Shown in pieces: positions 62,507-64,000 of a stretch of 64,000 bases of DNA. The stretch's first letter is position 1. Every line of letters begins with the position of its first letter. Source of the DNA: Branchinecta lynchi (taxonomy: Eukaryota; Arthropoda; Branchiopoda; Anostraca; Branchinectidae); contig JAKZAP010000015.1 in assembly GCA_023053575.1 (NCBI GenBank), positions 15,310,142-15,374,141 on the forward strand, in the 5' to 3' direction. The translations under genes were made by a program, and so were the position numbers. The notes below the pieces were generated by a model. That model saw only the letters and a program-made list of their open reading frames with translations, did no database searches and was not told the origin of the DNA.

Positions 62507-62803
62507 TTAATTGCTTCGGAATTTTCTTGTCAACCCCCGAAAGCTTGTCTGAATCAATGAGCCGGCAACCGCTGTTTCAGCGCCCGCCCAGCCCAGTGTG
62601 AACAGGCTTATCACTGCCTGCTGCCTCCATTCGATTTTTCTTCCTCAGTGGTTTACTGCGTTACACCTTCTCTGTAGAGGTAACGACTTTTGATGTCACG
62701 GGTAAGATCCACCTCCGCTCGTTTGCGTCGGGAGTCGACTCGTCTCAGCTTGGTTGTGTGACAGAGATAGGGAGACAGCAGTTCTTGCTCTTATTTGTTC
62801 TAG

Positions 62804-63083
62804 GTAGTAGTATGGTAGTAGTACGAAAACGTTGCATGAAATACTATGTAACAGCAAAGAATACTATCATTTAATGTGCCTCAGACTGGTCCAATCTTAT
62901 GTAGTAGTATCCAGTAGCATCCTGTCTTTCCATAGTAACTTCCAGTCTTGCTAATAGTATCATATAGTAGTATGCAGTAACACCGTAGCCTTGAAGTAGA
63001 AGTATGTAGTAGCATCGTTAGTATTGCATGCAACTTTTTCGTACTACTTCATAGTGCTATTTTGAGGTAAATTTTTCATCGGG
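62804..63083 (+). mobile_element. CCCGATGA MITE, right part of a split copy
   Basis: GTAGTAGTATGGTAGTAGTACG to TAAATTTTTCATCGGG, followed by TA. Completes 57066-57096. Confidence 0.88.
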
Positions 63084-63085
63084 TA

Positions 63086-63630
63086 TACATAACACAAGAG
63101 TAATACACATTACAAGAGAAAACAACAACAATATTTTCCCACGGCTGTGAAGCCTCACTACTAAGCTTGGATCTAAACGAGGTCAGTTTCAGGGCACTGA
63201 TTCCATTTCCTCTGGTGTATGTGACCGCGGGATTAAACGGAAAACCGGGAACCAACGGTAGAACTTGCACTGGCATAACCTTTTGGTGAATTTGACGATC
63301 TGGGGCCCCCCGCTTCATTAACAATGAACTTGGTTATCCGGGCTTTCCCAACGCTGAGGCGTCAGAGACTTCATTCAAGCTCCTTTTCATTCAGACGTGA
63401 CTTGCTTTCCTCTAATGAGCTTTCTTTATACCGAAGTCCCTGTAGCAAGCTCGGAGGAGCACGACTTTCAAGGCTTTGATGTCCTGGCTTATTACACGGC
63501 CTGTACATATTCCTACAAATTTGATTTGAAGAGCCCATGCCGTTCTGCTTTCTAAGCTCGACTAGAACTTCATTGCAAGGCATGTTTGCATGACAAATCA
63601 ACAGAAATTTCAGCTATATGTAAGTAATAG
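63086..63630. other. unassigned stretch with two minus-strand open frames
   Basis: Minus-strand frames 63371-63601 (76 codons) and 63076-63324 (82 codons) have balanced composition but no recognised domain and lie in different frames. They could be remnants of an exon or pseudogene; no function is proposed. Confidence 0.35.
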
Positions 63631-64000
63631 CAAGAACAAATAAGAGCAAGAACTGCTGTCTCCCTATATCTGTCACACAACCAAGCTGAGACTAGTCGAC
63701 TCCCGACGCAAACGAGCGGAGGTGGATCTTACCCGGGAAATCAAAAGTCGTTACCTCTACAGAGAAGTTGTAACGCAGTAAACCACCGAGGAAGAAAAAT
63801 CGAATGGAGGCAGAAGTGATAAGCCCGTTCACACTGGACTGGACGCTGAAACAGCGGTTGCCGGCTCATCAATTCAGACAAGCTTTCGGGGATTGACAAG
63901 AAAGTTCAGAAGCAATTAAGAATGTATCGAAATATGCAGAAACTTGCATTTGATGCAAAGCAGATATTACGAATGGGTCAATATCCAGAACAAGAAGAGA
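63631..64000 (-). mobile_element. CAAGAAC transposon, third large copy, truncated by window
   Basis: CAAGAACAAATAAGAGCAAGAACTGCTGTC is the reverse of the right end of the copy at 57097-62803. The sequence follows that copy in reverse to about 62250 and continues beyond 64000. Confidence 0.88.

Larger units (their letters stand above)
57097..62803 (+). mobile_element. large CAAGAAC transposon carrying a LINE
   Basis: CAAGAACAAATAACGAGTAAG to GCTCTTATTTGTTCTAG with perfect 7 bp flanks GTAGTAG (57090-57096 and 62804-62810). Without the LINE it is ~1.5 kb and collinear with 30771-34544. It is inserted in a CCCGATGA MITE. No transposase seen. Confidence 0.9.

Overview
This is a 64 kb piece of an animal genome, most likely an invertebrate. 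Two recognisable animal genes, CUTC and KCTD9, appear as short exons with GT-AG introns of several kb, and nearly everything else is transposon or repeat. I cannot name the species from the sequence. No operons, rRNA genes, convincing tRNA genes or CRISPR arrays were seen.

Layout: 1-640 is a ~222 bp tandem repeat. 722-1826 is a complex repeat of family A, which resembles a non-autonomous Helentron. 3132-3437 is a hAT-type MITE with a perfect 8 bp target duplication. 3599-4481 is the last exon of an unrecognised Gln/Pro-rich protein. 5223-17201 is a 303 bp MITE (GAGCGTG family) split by a complete 11.7 kb Ty3/gypsy LTR retrotransposon on the minus strand. Its two 579 bp LTRs look identical, both ORFs are open, and an in-frame TTTAAAT slippery heptamer links gag to pol.

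17.2-21.1 kb holds small inverted-repeat elements. The copper-homeostasis gene CUTC runs from 21159 to 45510 on the plus strand. I assembled five exons (9, 222, 113, 294 and 136 nt) whose phases all agree and which give about 257 codons, close to the ~273 aa human protein. Its introns are packed with nested transposons. Intron 2 carries a decayed duplicate of exon 2, split by a small transposon and with its splice donor changed from GT to AT. It also carries a palindromic element with a hammerhead ribozyme motif in each arm, Penelope-like in style. Intron 3 holds insertions inside insertions: a CCCGATGA MITE contains a CAAGAAC transposon, which contains an inverted-repeat element with a 16 bp satellite, which contains a TTA-flanked MITE.

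45.7-54.9 kb is mostly three copies of a C-rich family B element ending in a hairpin, with a dead LINE fragment between two of them. 53116-53232 on the minus strand is the last exon of KCTD9. 57066-63083 is a MITE holding a CAAGAAC transposon holding a 4.2 kb non-LTR retrotransposon. That LINE has a UAAUG junction between ORF1 and ORF2 and three frame breaks. Another CAAGAAC copy starts at 63631 and runs off the window.

The main value of the window is as a stratigraphic record. Paralogous empty sites within the same 64 kb let element ends, target-site lengths and relative ages be read directly. All homology statements rest on recognition of motifs; no database search was run.
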